Shown here piece after piece: positions 36,043-47,167 of a stretch of DNA of 64,000 nt. The stretch is from Otatea glauca (lineage: Eukaryota; Streptophyta; Magnoliopsida; Poales; Poaceae). How positions within the stretch are numbered: the first letter of the stretch is position 1; each line of letters begins with the position of its first letter. The DNA is taken from the NCBI GenBank assembly GCA_036346275.1, contig CM070725.1, positions 44,826,104 to 44,890,103 of the forward strand. Reading direction: 5' to 3'. The notes under the pieces were generated by a model, which saw only the letters and a program-made list of their open reading frames with translations, searched no databases and was not told the origin of the DNA. The translations under genes were made by a program, and so were the position numbers.

Positions 36043-36279
36043 CTGGAACTTCTCTGCGGCTTGCGGATCATTCGAGTTCTTTTCTGGGTGGACCTGCCTC
36101 GCCTGAACCACCACCAGCAGCAGGAATCAGATCAAAAGCAGCAACAGCGCAAGCGGCACGAGGAGGGAGGACGAGGAGTCGATGTCAAGTACCTTGATGT
36201 AATAGGCTTTCTTGATCTCAGACTCGGTAGCGGAAGGGTTGACTCCCAGCACGTCATAGTAGCCCGTCTCCTTCACCAT
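36043..36279 (-). pseudogene. DnaJ (HSP40) gene fragment, two exons
   Basis: Exon 36279-36193 encodes 29 residues, MVKETGYYDVLGVNPSATES through KKAYYIK, ending at a GTACTT donor. Exon 36102-36043 encodes ARQVHPEKNSNDPQAAEKFQ and ends at a GTAGGT donor. These are the first two exons of a type III DnaJ protein whose J-domain stimulates Hsp70 ATPase. The invariant HPD reads HPE here. The next expected exon (the GEAYQVLSDP-type segment) is not found in the 350 bp downstream, so this is a truncated, probably non-functional duplicate. Confidence 0.8.
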
Positions 36280-36503
36280 GGCCGCCTCAAGCTTCGATCT
36301 CCTCTCCTGCTCTCCCGATTCGATCACTCCAATTCGATTCCAGATTGGGGCGGGTCTCTCCGCCTATCCGTTCGCTCGCGGGGAGGCAGGATGCACCGGC
36401 CGGTGTGACAGGAACCCAATAGAATCCGAATCGAATTCTTCATTCCGATTGATAACTTGCAGAGATAAAAGAGTAAAACGAAACAAGATCAAGAAGAGAG
36501 TAT

Positions 36504-36729
36504 TGAGTTGCATGCACCACAGCAAGTTCACCCCCTCACGTGTAAGCTCCCTCAGACCTAGGACGTGGAATAGAAGTGGACTGCATTTTTTTTTAATTGC
36601 ATTGCGTCAACCGGGTCTTGAACTCGAGACCTCTTGGCTCTGATACCATATTGAGTTGCATGCACCAGCCAGTTCACCCAAAAGCTTAAGCTGATGAGAA
36701 AAAGTGGACAATTCACTTATACTTCAACA
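36504..36729 (-). mobile_element. TRIM (miniature LTR element) remnant
   Basis: On the minus strand a 78-bp LTR (36729-36652) runs TGTTGAAGTATAAGTG...GCAACTCA. It is followed by TGGTATCAGAGCC (36648-36636), an exact initiator-Met primer-binding site, and about 100 bp of interior. A partial second LTR (36534-36504) repeats GTGCATGCAACTCA after a purine stretch. Total length is about 225 bp, with no coding capacity. Confidence 0.7.
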
Positions 36730-36920
36730 GGGAGAACCCTAACAAAATAAAGAGACTAAAGTATGAGAAATCCAAAGTTACTCCTCTTTTCCATTCATCA
36801 GGCTTTAGCCAATCAGATACAAAGTCTTTACCCAGCAGTAAGACTGAATGACATTCAGTAACAATTTAAAGATTAACTCTAGTGACAATAGTTGGTAAAC
36901 AGTAATCACAAGGAAAATGA

Positions 36921-37072
36921 CTACGCTTCTTCAGCCCTTGGATGTTGGCGTTGCTTTTTCACTTTGTAACTCAGCCGTAGGATGCCACTACTGAACTCGT
37001 CAATGGACTTAGCTTGCTGCCAACTTAACTGGATCCCCAAATCTTTAGTATTCAGACTCAGCATTTTCAGGT
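36921..37072 (-). CDS. Possible last exon of an unidentified gene
   Basis: A minus-strand frame of about 50 codons starts after GTCAG and ends at a TAG: LGIQLSWQQAKSIDEFSSGI then LRLSYKVKKQRQHPRAEEA. It looks like a conserved C-terminus because of its balanced composition and basic tail, but I do not recognise the family and no upstream exon is seen before the hAT-like element at 37246. It could be a captured fragment. Confidence 0.25.
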
Positions 37073-37245
37073 GTCCTGACACGGTGGGCGGAGACGGCGT
37101 CGGTGGGACGACGTGGTGGGGAAGGAGGAGGCGGCGCCGTGGTCGCGGTGGAGCTTTTGGGTTTCAGCCACCCAAGCGCGTTGGATAAAACAAGCAAGCG
37201 ACCTACGATCCAGGTGCTAGCGTCGTACGACTCGGTGGGCCGTGG

Positions 37246-37632
37246 CAGGGTTCACAAAACCGACGAAAATAGCTCGAAAACCGCGGTTTTCGAGCATATC
37301 GCTGAGGTTCGAAATCAAAAACCGTTCGGTAAACCGGTCCATTCAAAAAAATTTTAAAAAAAATTTAAAAATTTTGAAAAAATTTATACGCTCGGTTTTT
37401 CGTCAAAAACCGCGGTTTTCGTCAAAAACCACTCACAAAAACCGTTTTGCGACGAACATCCGGTTGGCAGCGGTTTTTCGAAAAAACCGAGCGGTTTTTC
37501 TAATTTTTTTGGATTTTTTCAGAAAAATTTGATTTACTAACCCTTCGATTTTTGACGGTTTTTAGGCGGTTTTTCGAGCGGTTTTTGCGGTTTTCGTACC
37601 GCGAATTTCAAAATTCGGTTTTGTTAACCCTG
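37246..37632. mobile_element. Short non-autonomous hAT-like element
   Basis: The termini are CAGGGTTCACAAAACCGA and the inverse of TCGGTTTTGTTAACCCTG. The interior is crowded with AACCGCGGTTTT / CGGTTTTTCG motifs typical of hAT subterminal repeats. Flanking octamers are GGCCGTGG and GCCGGTGG (6 of 8 identical). It is 387 bp with no transposase. Confidence 0.75.
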
Positions 37633-37640
37633 GCCGGTGG

Positions 37641-38227
37641 CCCTTGGATCTTCCTAACGCGAGCAAGATCTGTTTGATTTCTTTCTGGCATTTCTGGCAG
37701 TCTAGCGTGGCGTGGTTCGTCTTCCTATTTGTAAGTTGGCCAGATTTTTAAAATGCTACCATAAAATTGCTCTTCTCTTTATTTCTATCGGATCTCAAAT
37801 TTTATTATATTTTTTCACTTCCGTGGTAGCCCTTTACTTGGCCGTTAAATTGTATGTAAAAAAAAAAGATTGTGTCAAACTTCATCCTCATTTAAATCTA
37901 TCAAATGTTTTTTAAAATTTTATGAGAAAATTTAGAGATAATCCGTGCTAATATTTCTTTAAAAATTTCAAAGAAAGATTAGCTAGAAGCCATATATAAC
38001 TACCAAAAGCAAAAAGTTGAAAACTGGGCTGGACCTATAAGTTTATTGCTAAGGAAAATTAGCTATTTGTCAAACGATCTCTTATAAAAAGTTACCGTCG
38101 CTTTTCAGCAAAAAAAAAAACAGTTTTTCAGAAAAGCTACGACTCCCTAAACAAACAGACCCTGAACAGGGAAGTACGTGTAAAAAAAAGGCATCCATCC
38201 TTTTGGTAGGATCATACGTACATCTCA
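37641..38227. other. Intergenic, no gene recognised
   Basis: AT-rich DNA. The stretch 38000-38165 ends ACAAACAGACCCTG, suggesting a degraded MITE terminus, but no left partner was fixed. Confidence 0.35.
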
Positions 38228-38608
38228 TATTATTACCCATAAAATACTAGTATAGTGCCCTGTCTTTCGATTTCCTTTTCCTAGCACGTAATATATGATC
38301 TTTTCCTTTTCTAAAACGTTTGTTTCCTTTTCCTTAATTCCAGGATATTTGTTTCCTTTTCTTTGAGATGATGCTAAAGGTGAGGGGAGATCTGTTGTGG
38401 ACCACAGGGATGAGTTAGACACATTAAACAATGGCCATTGGATATGGGTGAGTAAAGTTGAGGAAAGATCTGAGAGTTTAATTTTGATGGAGGCAAGTTT
38501 CTGGGACGTTTCGCTGGGTGCATAAAGGTTGGACTATCTCTAGTGGGGTGCATTATTTAGGATAGACGTAGAAAAGAATGATTAGGTGTATTATAAAGGG
38601 GTACAGAA
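38228..38608 (-). repeat. Dispersed MITE-like repeat, copy B (inverted relative to copy A)
   Basis: This is the reverse complement of 5568-5935 with scattered substitutions and small indels. The two copies lie 32 kb apart in inverted orientation. Confidence 0.8.
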
Positions 38609-39962
38609 GACTTGTTTTTGTCGGGAAATTACCACGCCCACCAGCTAGACAAGCAGCCACACTAGCCAGGTTGGATTTAGGTGCCGTTTAAGCAGGCTCG
38701 GCTACGTTTTTGGGCTTCGGAGCCCTTTTCCCGGCCCAGCGCCACGCCCCCTTAGCCCGACTTCACTGAAGCCCGCTGAAATCGAAGCCCAAATTAAACA
38801 TGTAAACCGAAGCACCCTTTCACGAGCTTCTCTGGCTTTGGAAGAAACCTGGAGCAGAAATTACATACCTAACCCCGTCGCCACCGCTCGGTTTGTTGCC
38901 GTGATCAACCGCACCATTTTCAATTCAAACTTTTAAGCTTTGGCTATCACGGTATAACGAATCAGACACTAACTTAAAAATCGTGTTAATACGCAAAACG
39001 TGACTTATTTGTCACTTAAGAGCATTCACGAATTAGTACAACTTGATAAACATACACCCGATATTACCTCTGGTTGGGACAAGTTCCTAAATGTGTAGAG
39101 CAGATTATTCAACCAACAATATATGGTTGCCTCGAGTAATCAATAAAGCTTTCTTATAGCTCGACAAAAACTTGCTCCAGTTTAACAATTCTAAATGTAT
39201 TTAAAACTAAACACGGATCTTGCCAAAAACTTAAAAAAAGCCTATCAAGATTCAGTTTACACAATTATATAAAAAAAGTAACTGATGTAGGGAGTACGTG
39301 TTATATATCCATCCGTACAAGTGAACATTCACACAGAAAAAAAAACACATTCTTAAAAGATAATTTTATTCTTGCCACTCAAAATATATACAATATTTTT
39401 TTTTCCACAAAAATTATGTTCAATTCACTTTTGTCATGCTTCCGTCGGTGCGTTTTTCATTTTTACCTCTCCGTCTAATTTTCCACCAAGTCCACAAGGT
39501 TTGACAGTTAAGAAATATCAAATATATATATATATATATATAATAAAATAAAAACCAGAAAATATTGAAAATTAATGGGCCACTTTTGAACAAAGAATAT
39601 AAAATTGCACAAAAGTTTTACATCAAGAAATTTTTTAGCAATGTTCTATAAAAAGTTGAGGAAGATTAAAACGGTTTCCTTAGTGTAATTTGTTTGAGAA
39701 ATTTTCCTAGTATAAATTTTTAAAAAATAAACAAAAATATTCTTATTCCTTTTGTTTTCTACCTTTTTCTATGTTTATTTCTCTATGATTTTTTAGTATA
39801 TTTTGGTTTTTTTTCATATTTCAACCATCAACACGAAAAAGTGGGCAAAGCAACAAAAAAAATAAACACTAACAAAAACATAAAAAAAATGAAATAAATA
39901 AAATTTCGATCGTAGAAACTATATCGCACTTATCCTGAGTGGCAGCAATGAGTTATCCCTTC
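38609..39962. other. Intergenic, no gene recognised
   Basis: There is a (TA)n run at 39520-39545 and long A/T-rich stretches. No motif-bearing frame is present. Confidence 0.4.
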
Positions 39963-39965
39963 TTA

Positions 39966-40189
39966 GGGCCTGTTTGTTTCAGATTTGTATTCTCTAAAAG
40001 CTGATTCTAGATTGTGATGGTAGAGAAGCCCATTCTTCAAAAACTAAAATCCAAAAGCACATATGATGTGGATTCTAGTGTATATGGATGTGTTAGATTG
40101 TGAGAATCAAATTCTAAAATCAAACTTTTTATTTTTGCTTCTATTTTTAAGGTCAGAATCTAAAATTAAAAGTTAAAACAAACGGGTCC
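39966..40189. mobile_element. Tourist-like MITE
   Basis: This 224-bp element has termini GGGCCTGTTTGTTTC and the inverse of AAACAAACGGGTCC, flanked by TTA on both sides (39963-39965 and 40190-40192). TTA duplication and GGGCCTGTTTG ends mark PIF/Harbinger-derived Tourist MITEs. It ends about 335 bp before the chitinase-like start codon, so it may lie in that promoter. Confidence 0.75.
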
Positions 40190-40524
40190 TTAAATGAAAG
40201 AATTGTGAGAAGAGAAGGCCTGGATCAAATGACGGAAATGCCCTCGAACAGCAACAGCTCACCGGCCTCCCCCGCGTCGCGTCGACGGTCACCAACGAAC
40301 CTCCTCACCTCCCCCATCAAATCACGCGGGGAGGAGACGAAACCCACCACCGACACTCCCCTCCTCCTCTGTAGTCTTTTTTGCTTTCTTTCTCCGCCGG
40401 CTGCTCGTCTCGCCGCCGTTGCGCTGCTCAATTGGTTCGTTACCGATTCCTACCCCTGTCTCTCGCTCACAGATCACACGCTCAGGAGGAGAGAGAAGCA
40501 TCCGGGTCCCTACCTGAGGCGGCG

Positions 40525-42303
40525 ATGAGGAGGGCCCGGGCGGTGGCATTGCTGCTTCTGGCGGCGGCGCTGGCGCTGCTCGCGGCCGCGGAGGCGAGGA
40601 GGCACAAGGACGGCGAGAAGGTGTGCGACAAGGGGTGGGAGTGCAGCGGCAGCAGGTTCTGCTGCAACGAGACCATCACCGACTACTTCCAGGTCTACCA
40701 GTTCGAGGAACTCTTCGCCAAGCGCAACGACCCGCTCGCCCACGCCACCGGCTTCTGGAACTACCAGGCCTTCATCACCGCTGCCGCCCTCTTCGAGCCC
40801 CGCGGGTTCGGCACCACCGGCGGCAAGGAGATGAGCATGAAGGAGGTCGCCGCCTTCCTCGGCCACGTCGGCGCCAAGACCTCTTGTATGCACACCTCTC
40901 TTTGCTCCTCTCACTCTAATTCACCAATTTGATGTGCCGGGATCGAGAACTAGAGAAACAGAAAATATATGGACGAACTGGTGGCTGTGCCTCTTGGATT
41001 GTCTTTAGGTTTAACAGATCAACAGACACAGGCGTGCTCACTAGCTAAGTCAAATACAAGATTTGCATAAGTAATCATGTATTGTGTGCTCAGATCCAGA
41101 CTAGAGTCTAGTGTAGGGCAGGTGCTTTGCCTAATGTTACTTTTAAGATCTGAAAGTTACCAGGATCTGTCGAAATAATGAGAGGTAACCATTTTTAGCT
41201 ACTGGCTTCATGAATACTAAGCCAGTGTGGAAACATATGTGGGTTTTCTCGGTTATATCTAATTATTGCCGAATGCAATGGGATGTGGATTAGGGTAATT
41301 AGTTTCCATTGGATTAGTGTTTCATCTGAATAGTTCCATACCCAGATTTGAAACTTGCCATCTGCAATTCTGCAAGACTGCATCTGAATATGGGAAAAAC
41401 AACAGACTTTTGTCTGATTCTAAATCTGTACTTGATTTGTATAGAAGTTCGTTACCTAATGTTGGGTTGTATATCGAGTTGTACCAGTATAGTAATTTTG
41501 TTCAAGTGATTGGAAATCTGCAGATTCATTCTAATTGTGTTGAATGGTCACTGAAAATGTAAGTCATTTAACTTGACATTAAATGTATAAGAAGCCTAAA
41601 AGAAGATAGTAGCATCTGATAGATACTGGAATGTTGGCTCCTACAGGTGGATATAGTGTTGCGATTGGTGGTCCATTGGCTTGGGGGCTTTGCTACAACC
41701 ATGAATTGAGCCCAAGCCAGAGCTATTGCGACAACAGCAATGAATTATATCCTTGTGTTGAAGGAGTAGAGTATTATGGCCGAGGCGCTCTTCCTGTTTA
41801 CTGGTGAGGCTGATATCCCTCTCTCGATTGCTGTTAATTAGGAACTGAGTAGGTTAAGGCATTGACAATTTTGCATCTTCTTGTTACTGAACTGCAGGAG
41901 CTACAACTATGGTATTGTCGGTGAGGGTATCAAGCAGGATCTGTTGAACCACCCGGAGTTATTAGAACAGAATGCCACCTTAGCATTTGAAGCAGCAATT
42001 TGGAGGTGGATGACTCCAATGAAAAGAAAGCAGCCATCAGCCCATGATGCGTTTGTTGGCAACTGGAAACCAACCAAGAATGACACTTTGTCCAAGAGGT
42101 ATCCTGGATTTGGTGCTACAATGAACATCCTGTATGGTGATCTCATTTGTGGTCAAGGGTCCATTGATAAGATGAATGTCACTATATCCCACTACCAACA
42201 TTATCTCGACTTGATGGGAGTTGGTCGTGAGCACTCTGGAGATAACTTGGATTGTGCTGACCAGGTGGCGTTCAATCCGTCCTCAGAGAGTTCTGACTTC
42301 TAA
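40525..42303 (+). CDS. GH19 chitinase-like protein (CTL1/POM1 type), probably non-hydrolytic
   Basis: Three exons (40525-40885, 41647-41803, 41898-42303) join in phase to 307 residues. A signal peptide is evident (RAVALLLLAAALALLAAAEA), so the protein is secreted to the apoplast or wall. It lacks an N-terminal chitin-binding (hevein) domain. The GH19 fold motifs are present: FCCNETITDYFQVYQFEELF, ATGFWNYQAFITAAALFEP, GGPLAWGLCYNHE, EYYGRGALPVYW, WRWMTPMKRKQPSAHD and GFGATMNILYGDLICGQG. The first catalytic Glu of active GH19 enzymes (HETG) is replaced: the segment reads GHVGAKTSC. That is the signature of plant chitinase-like proteins such as Arabidopsis CTL1/POM1 and rice BC15, which affect cellulose assembly and cell expansion. 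The start has a good context (GCGGCGATGAGG). Confidence 0.92.
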
Positions 42304-42560
42304 GCAAGCTGCGTGTCAGATCCATGGAAACCCCTATACATTTGAGGCACGCCCATTTGTGTTTCCAAACTATAGAAATCCTTTCTGTTAATCCATAAGG
42401 TATCCGAGTACTACCTGTGTTTTCCTGTGAAGTGTGTAGCCTATTTATGTAAATGTCTGTTATCTCCTCTCAATTATGTGATTTTGTCATACATATTGAA
42501 GCAGAGAATTCAAATTTGAACATGCGACCTGTGTTGTAAATTACACAATTTCTGTTATTA
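42304..42560 (+). other. Probable 3' UTR of the chitinase-like gene
   Basis: AT-rich DNA directly after the TAA stop, containing ATTAAATG- and AATTATG-type polyadenylation-like signals near 42550. No coding frame. Confidence 0.4.
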
Positions 42561-42579
42561 AATGTATTTTACAAATCAT

Positions 42580-42770
42580 CCCACCTTGCTTTAAAAAGTT
42601 TACTACTGCTTTTCTACTTTCCTGACTATGGTTTCAGCAACAACCTGTGCCTTTGACCTCTTGTTCTGTTATAATTCATTAAACTTTGCTTTAAAAGTTT
42701 ACTACTGCTTTGGTACTTCCTGACTATGGTTTCAGCAACATCTGCCTTTGCCCTCTTGTGCTGTGAACAT
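42580..42770. repeat. Tandem direct repeat, two copies of about 90 bp
   Basis: AAGTTTACTACTGCTTT, then a TACTTTCCTGACTATGG-type block and TTTCAGCAACA, then CCTCTTGT occur in 42585-42668 and again in 42683-42760. Non-coding. Confidence 0.6.
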
Positions 42771-43322
42771 GATCGTTAAGCATCAATGTTAACTTTGAAT
42801 TGAGCTATGCGGTGGGATCTTGGCTTTGCTTTATTTTCTGAATTGTGCCAATTATAGGTGTGTGTTTGGCTTGTTTTGCATTTTGGAGTAATTGTACAAA
42901 GCTATTTTGAGAGGCACAAACAATTTAAACCACACTTTGTTATTATAAAAGTGTAAACAAACATATGGGAGCATATGCTTGTGAAAAGAATATCCACAGC
43001 GAAGGAGACATTAAAGACAGCCAAAACCTATTGTGAATTTACAGAGATATTTAGTGTGGGAGTTCAGAGGCATATTCTTGCTGAACTACAAATGGATATT
43101 TACCACTCAAGCACAGCTTATCTAAATGCCTTCTTGGGGACCGTCAGTTGGGAACCGCACATGGATATCCAGGTACAGATAGGCTGACTGGTGTGTGTCT
43201 TTTTACTATTTCAGTTCAGAGCAGTAGCAGCCATTACTGACACTCAAACAAGGCAAACAGGAAGGGGATGGAGCTCACCAACATCTCCCATCTTGCCTCC
43301 TCCCCCTGCTGCTTCTCCAGCT

Positions 43323-45678
43323 TGTGAGGACCCTCCCCTAACCCCATTTTAGTTGATCATCACTTTTGCATAATGAACTCTCAAACATAATCATCATGAT
43401 GAGCATAAGCGTTAGTTAATCTAATGAATATTAATGCATTTTTATGTTATGCATAAGCATATAATCAAAAGTACCATAACTGCATGCATGCGTAAGAGAG
43501 TAAGTTGAGCAATGTGCCTGCATGTAGCCAGTCAATGCATGAGTGAAGTGGTAAAAGAGTAAAGTAGTAAAAGTGAAAGGCAGTAAAGAGTAAAAGTAGA
43601 GCAGTAAAGGCTCTTCCCTTGCTTGCGCAGTGTAGAGGTAAGAGCCAGCATAGATTAGCCATCTCATGGGCTAAGCTTGGCTGCGGGAGGCCAAGCTGAA
43701 GCAGCCATGGAGTAGCAGCTCGGAAGTAGAGGTAGAGCAGTAGAGGGAAGAGGGGGAGCCGAACAGGAGTAGATCAACAGCAGTGGAGAGAAAGAGAGCA
43801 TGCGGCCGTAGAAGGGATTAGAGGGAGGAGAGAGCCACGAGAGAGAGAGAGAGGGGGGGATGAGCAGTCGGCCAGGAGAGGAAGCCGCTTGGCAGTAGAA
43901 GAGAGAGCGCAGCCTAGTAGCAGAGGCAGTCGGCCAGAGGGGGCTTCGGCCAAGAGTAAGGCTAGAGAGGTAAGGAAAAAGAGAGAAGAGAGAAAAAGAA
44001 GAGAGGAAGAAAAAGAAAAGAAAAGGAAAGAAGAGAAGAAGGGAAAATCTGAAAAATGGGTGGTTACCTGCATATAAATCTGAAAAAAACATCATTAATT
44101 GCATTAGGTGAATAATGGTTTAATCATAAAATTGAAAATGCATGACATCAAAAAGGGAAATCAACAACTACATATAATAAAAATGCAATGTAGATTGGTT
44201 GGACACCATAACTCATATTCAACTAAATTGCTGTAGATTAATAGATTACGATTTTCAGGACAAGAACAGAACCCGCTCGACAGTCAGAACCTGTTTTCGA
44301 GCGAGGTCGTACCTTCCGAATGTATTCCAGGCAAGCAAACCTTTGATCATGTTTTACTAAAATGCTTTAATTGCTTTTATTTAATTATCAGTATCATCAC
44401 TGCATGGGAAAGCTTAATTTTCAATGAAAATATTAAATCGGATGTGTTTTGGAAGAATGGGTTGGAAAGATGGGTGATTGGGTTGAAATTGGGTTGATGG
44501 TTGGATAATTAGAGTTGGTGGTGGATTAGTATGTTTAAATAAGGGGTGGTTGGGCTTGTGTTAATGTGGTTGGTAGAGGACGTCGATGAGAAGGGTGTAG
44601 GCCGACGGGGTCCTCTACATGGGCTATGATATAAGTTTCAAACAACTAACACTTGGCAATGAGCCGTAAAACCAATATCAACTATGGTCTGTGAAATCGG
44701 TTAGAAAAGATTGTCATATGAAAGTATTAGAGCTATAACATGGTGCTTCTGGGCAAAGCCGGTAGGCTCAGAAGGTGAGGCCATTGGGGACGGTATATTT
44801 GAAGCCCAGATGCGTACACCTGTGTTGAGAGGGGTACAACTGTATCTTGGAGTTGTGGGATAGCCTGTGATAGGTGTCCTAAACTCGAAGTGCAGGGTAG
44901 AGAACTAATACAATAAACGTTATGGGGCATCTTTTGTGGGTGCCACTATGGGTAAAATGGTACAAACCTATGCAGCAGAAATCTTGAATTCAAGCCAGTC
45001 TCTTGGATTGGAGACTACGGAAAACTTTGGCTGTCTCATATACAGTGTTGGTAGAACTTTCTAAAATATAAAATCAACCACCTTTAATCTAAAACTTAAT
45101 TTTTGTAGAAAGAGTATTTTGGGGGAAGTCATCATTGGGTGAAGTTAGATTAGGATTGGATCTGGTTGGGAGGGAAAAATCATCTATTGCATTTATATAT
45201 TATTGCTTGCTGAGTACTATGTACTCACCCTTACTTAAATCCCCTCTTGCTTAGAAGATGAGTCCTACGGACAACCCTCAGAGACCTAGGGTGAGGACTG
45301 TGCGCAGGATCAGGATATATCGGAGGATGACTACTACTACTACTATCAGGAGCAGTAGAGGGGTTAGTAGACCTTATCCTAGCTCTAGCAGGCCCTCAGG
45401 GAGTAGGTTGTAATAGATATCTATATCATTTTGCTGTAATTAAAGTATATGTAAACTAAAGTAATGTAATGAACAATAGTCCTGCGTGGCTAATGAAATA
45501 TAATAAAGAATTCTATTTTCAGTCTCTAATTATTGTTCTGTTGCAATACTCTGAATACGGTATAGTAACTACTAAAACATTGGGATACCCGATGTTTTGC
45601 TAGCTACTATGCTGAGATTCGTGTAATTAATTCCGGTATGACTGTAGTTACTAGGGGTTAATTATGTGGGTCACCGCA
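43323..45678 (+). mobile_element. 2.36-kb LTR-like element inserted in exon 1 of the APX6-like gene
   Basis: It starts TGTGAGGACCC and ends GGGTCACCGCA, with CAGCT directly repeated outside both ends (43318-43322 and 45679-45683). A purine-rich GA tract fills 43540-44060. A GCTGAGTACTATGTACTCACCC block lies near 45210. No gag or pol frame is seen, so a solo LTR of a long-LTR family is the best reading. The element at 47168-49546 is the same family in reverse. Confidence 0.75.
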
Positions 45679-47167
45679 CAGCTGCAGTCGCTGCGCCTGC
45701 AGGTAATGTTTGCATTCCTCTCATGCCCTGATGCCAACCAGGCAATCATGTGTACATAGAAGACAAATAATCTGTGAAAACTGTGATGCTACAGTGGTAG
45801 AACTGGGAAGGCGGTGATAGCTGCATCTGCTGCTGGCAGTAGGTGCAGTGCTGATTCTGCATTTTCAGAACCCATTGAGCAGCAAAATGTAGATTCTCTT
45901 TCAGGTACGGGGCAGTTGCTATGTTTTGTGCTTCAGTTAGAACATCAGATGTTTCCTGGCTACAAATCATTTTGGAATAAATCAGGTTGTTAAGTGTCAA
46001 GAGTAACGGCACATTCTTAATTCTTTGTTGCTTTGGGGGAATCTGCACCATGAAAATCATTGCATAAAGAACATAGTACCCTCTGGGAGTTTGAGATTAT
46101 TATTGTTTTTTTGGGGTGTTAGCTAGTAGCTACAATTGGACTATTTTTCACTTGCTTTTCTTTTTTTTTAAAAAAAATAAACTTGTATTGCCATCCAACC
46201 ATTTAACAAAACAACCTTAAAACAAGAGTTAAGGGAATCCCTCCAGTTCCTGCTAATATATTGCTGGCCAACTGTATGGTGGCCTCAGGTCCGAGATCTT
46301 CCCACTATTATAGAAGGAGAGACTTTGCTTCTGTTCTTCTCCCTTTTCTACTTCCTCATTTTGAAATAGTGAGTGCGTAAGTACCTCTATTCAACCACTA
46401 TCATGTTCCTATTTTAACTGTTAACTGAGTTCTCATAGCTCCTACCATTATTAACCTACATTTCTATGAGCATTTTCTTCATGTTCAATTGGTTCAACCG
46501 TGCAAGCATGGACTAGAATCAGGAGTATGAACCATAGGCCAATCAAGTATGCCTAGAACAGCGATGTGTAGAAATGAGTGACCTGCTCAAAGTTGTTTCT
46601 TGTTATTAAAACAGCAAAATGACAACTTTCAGAGAAGTTCCCTAACTGCGGTTGACTTTGTAGGGCTGAGCCATATGATGGATCAATTATTCGAAACGGT
46701 GTGAAGAATGTTTTATCCAAGGTCAAAGCTGCTGGCATGCTTTGTTTGGTTTTCCATGATGCAGGTACTTTTGATATTGGTGACAAATCAGGTTAGATCT
46801 TATTTGTATTCAGTGATCCAAGTTTAATAATAGATTTTGAGCAAAGGTTGCATGTGTGTAAAAGACAAACGATAGAAAATTACGAATGGAAATAAACTAA
46901 AGTGGAGTTCAAGATATATATAAAAAAATGGAATTTTGCGAAGCGGAAGACAATAGACAAACATTGGTGGCAATATCTTGCAGATGGCATGAACAGCTCT
47001 ATAATTTACGAAGTTGACGGACCTGAAAATATTTGGTTAAGTAAAGTTTTTTTTCCTCCTGAAAGCACCATCACATAACATATTTTTTCTTTGATTATTG
47101 TAATCAATAGTTGTCATGGGTAGAGGAAGAGCGAAGGTAATAGTTGTGAGAGGTGGCTGGCCGTGGC

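Noticed and set aside
43774..44104. Leu/Phe/Ser-rich open frames on the minus strand
   Set aside because: They are translations of the purine-rich GA tract of the LTR-like element.
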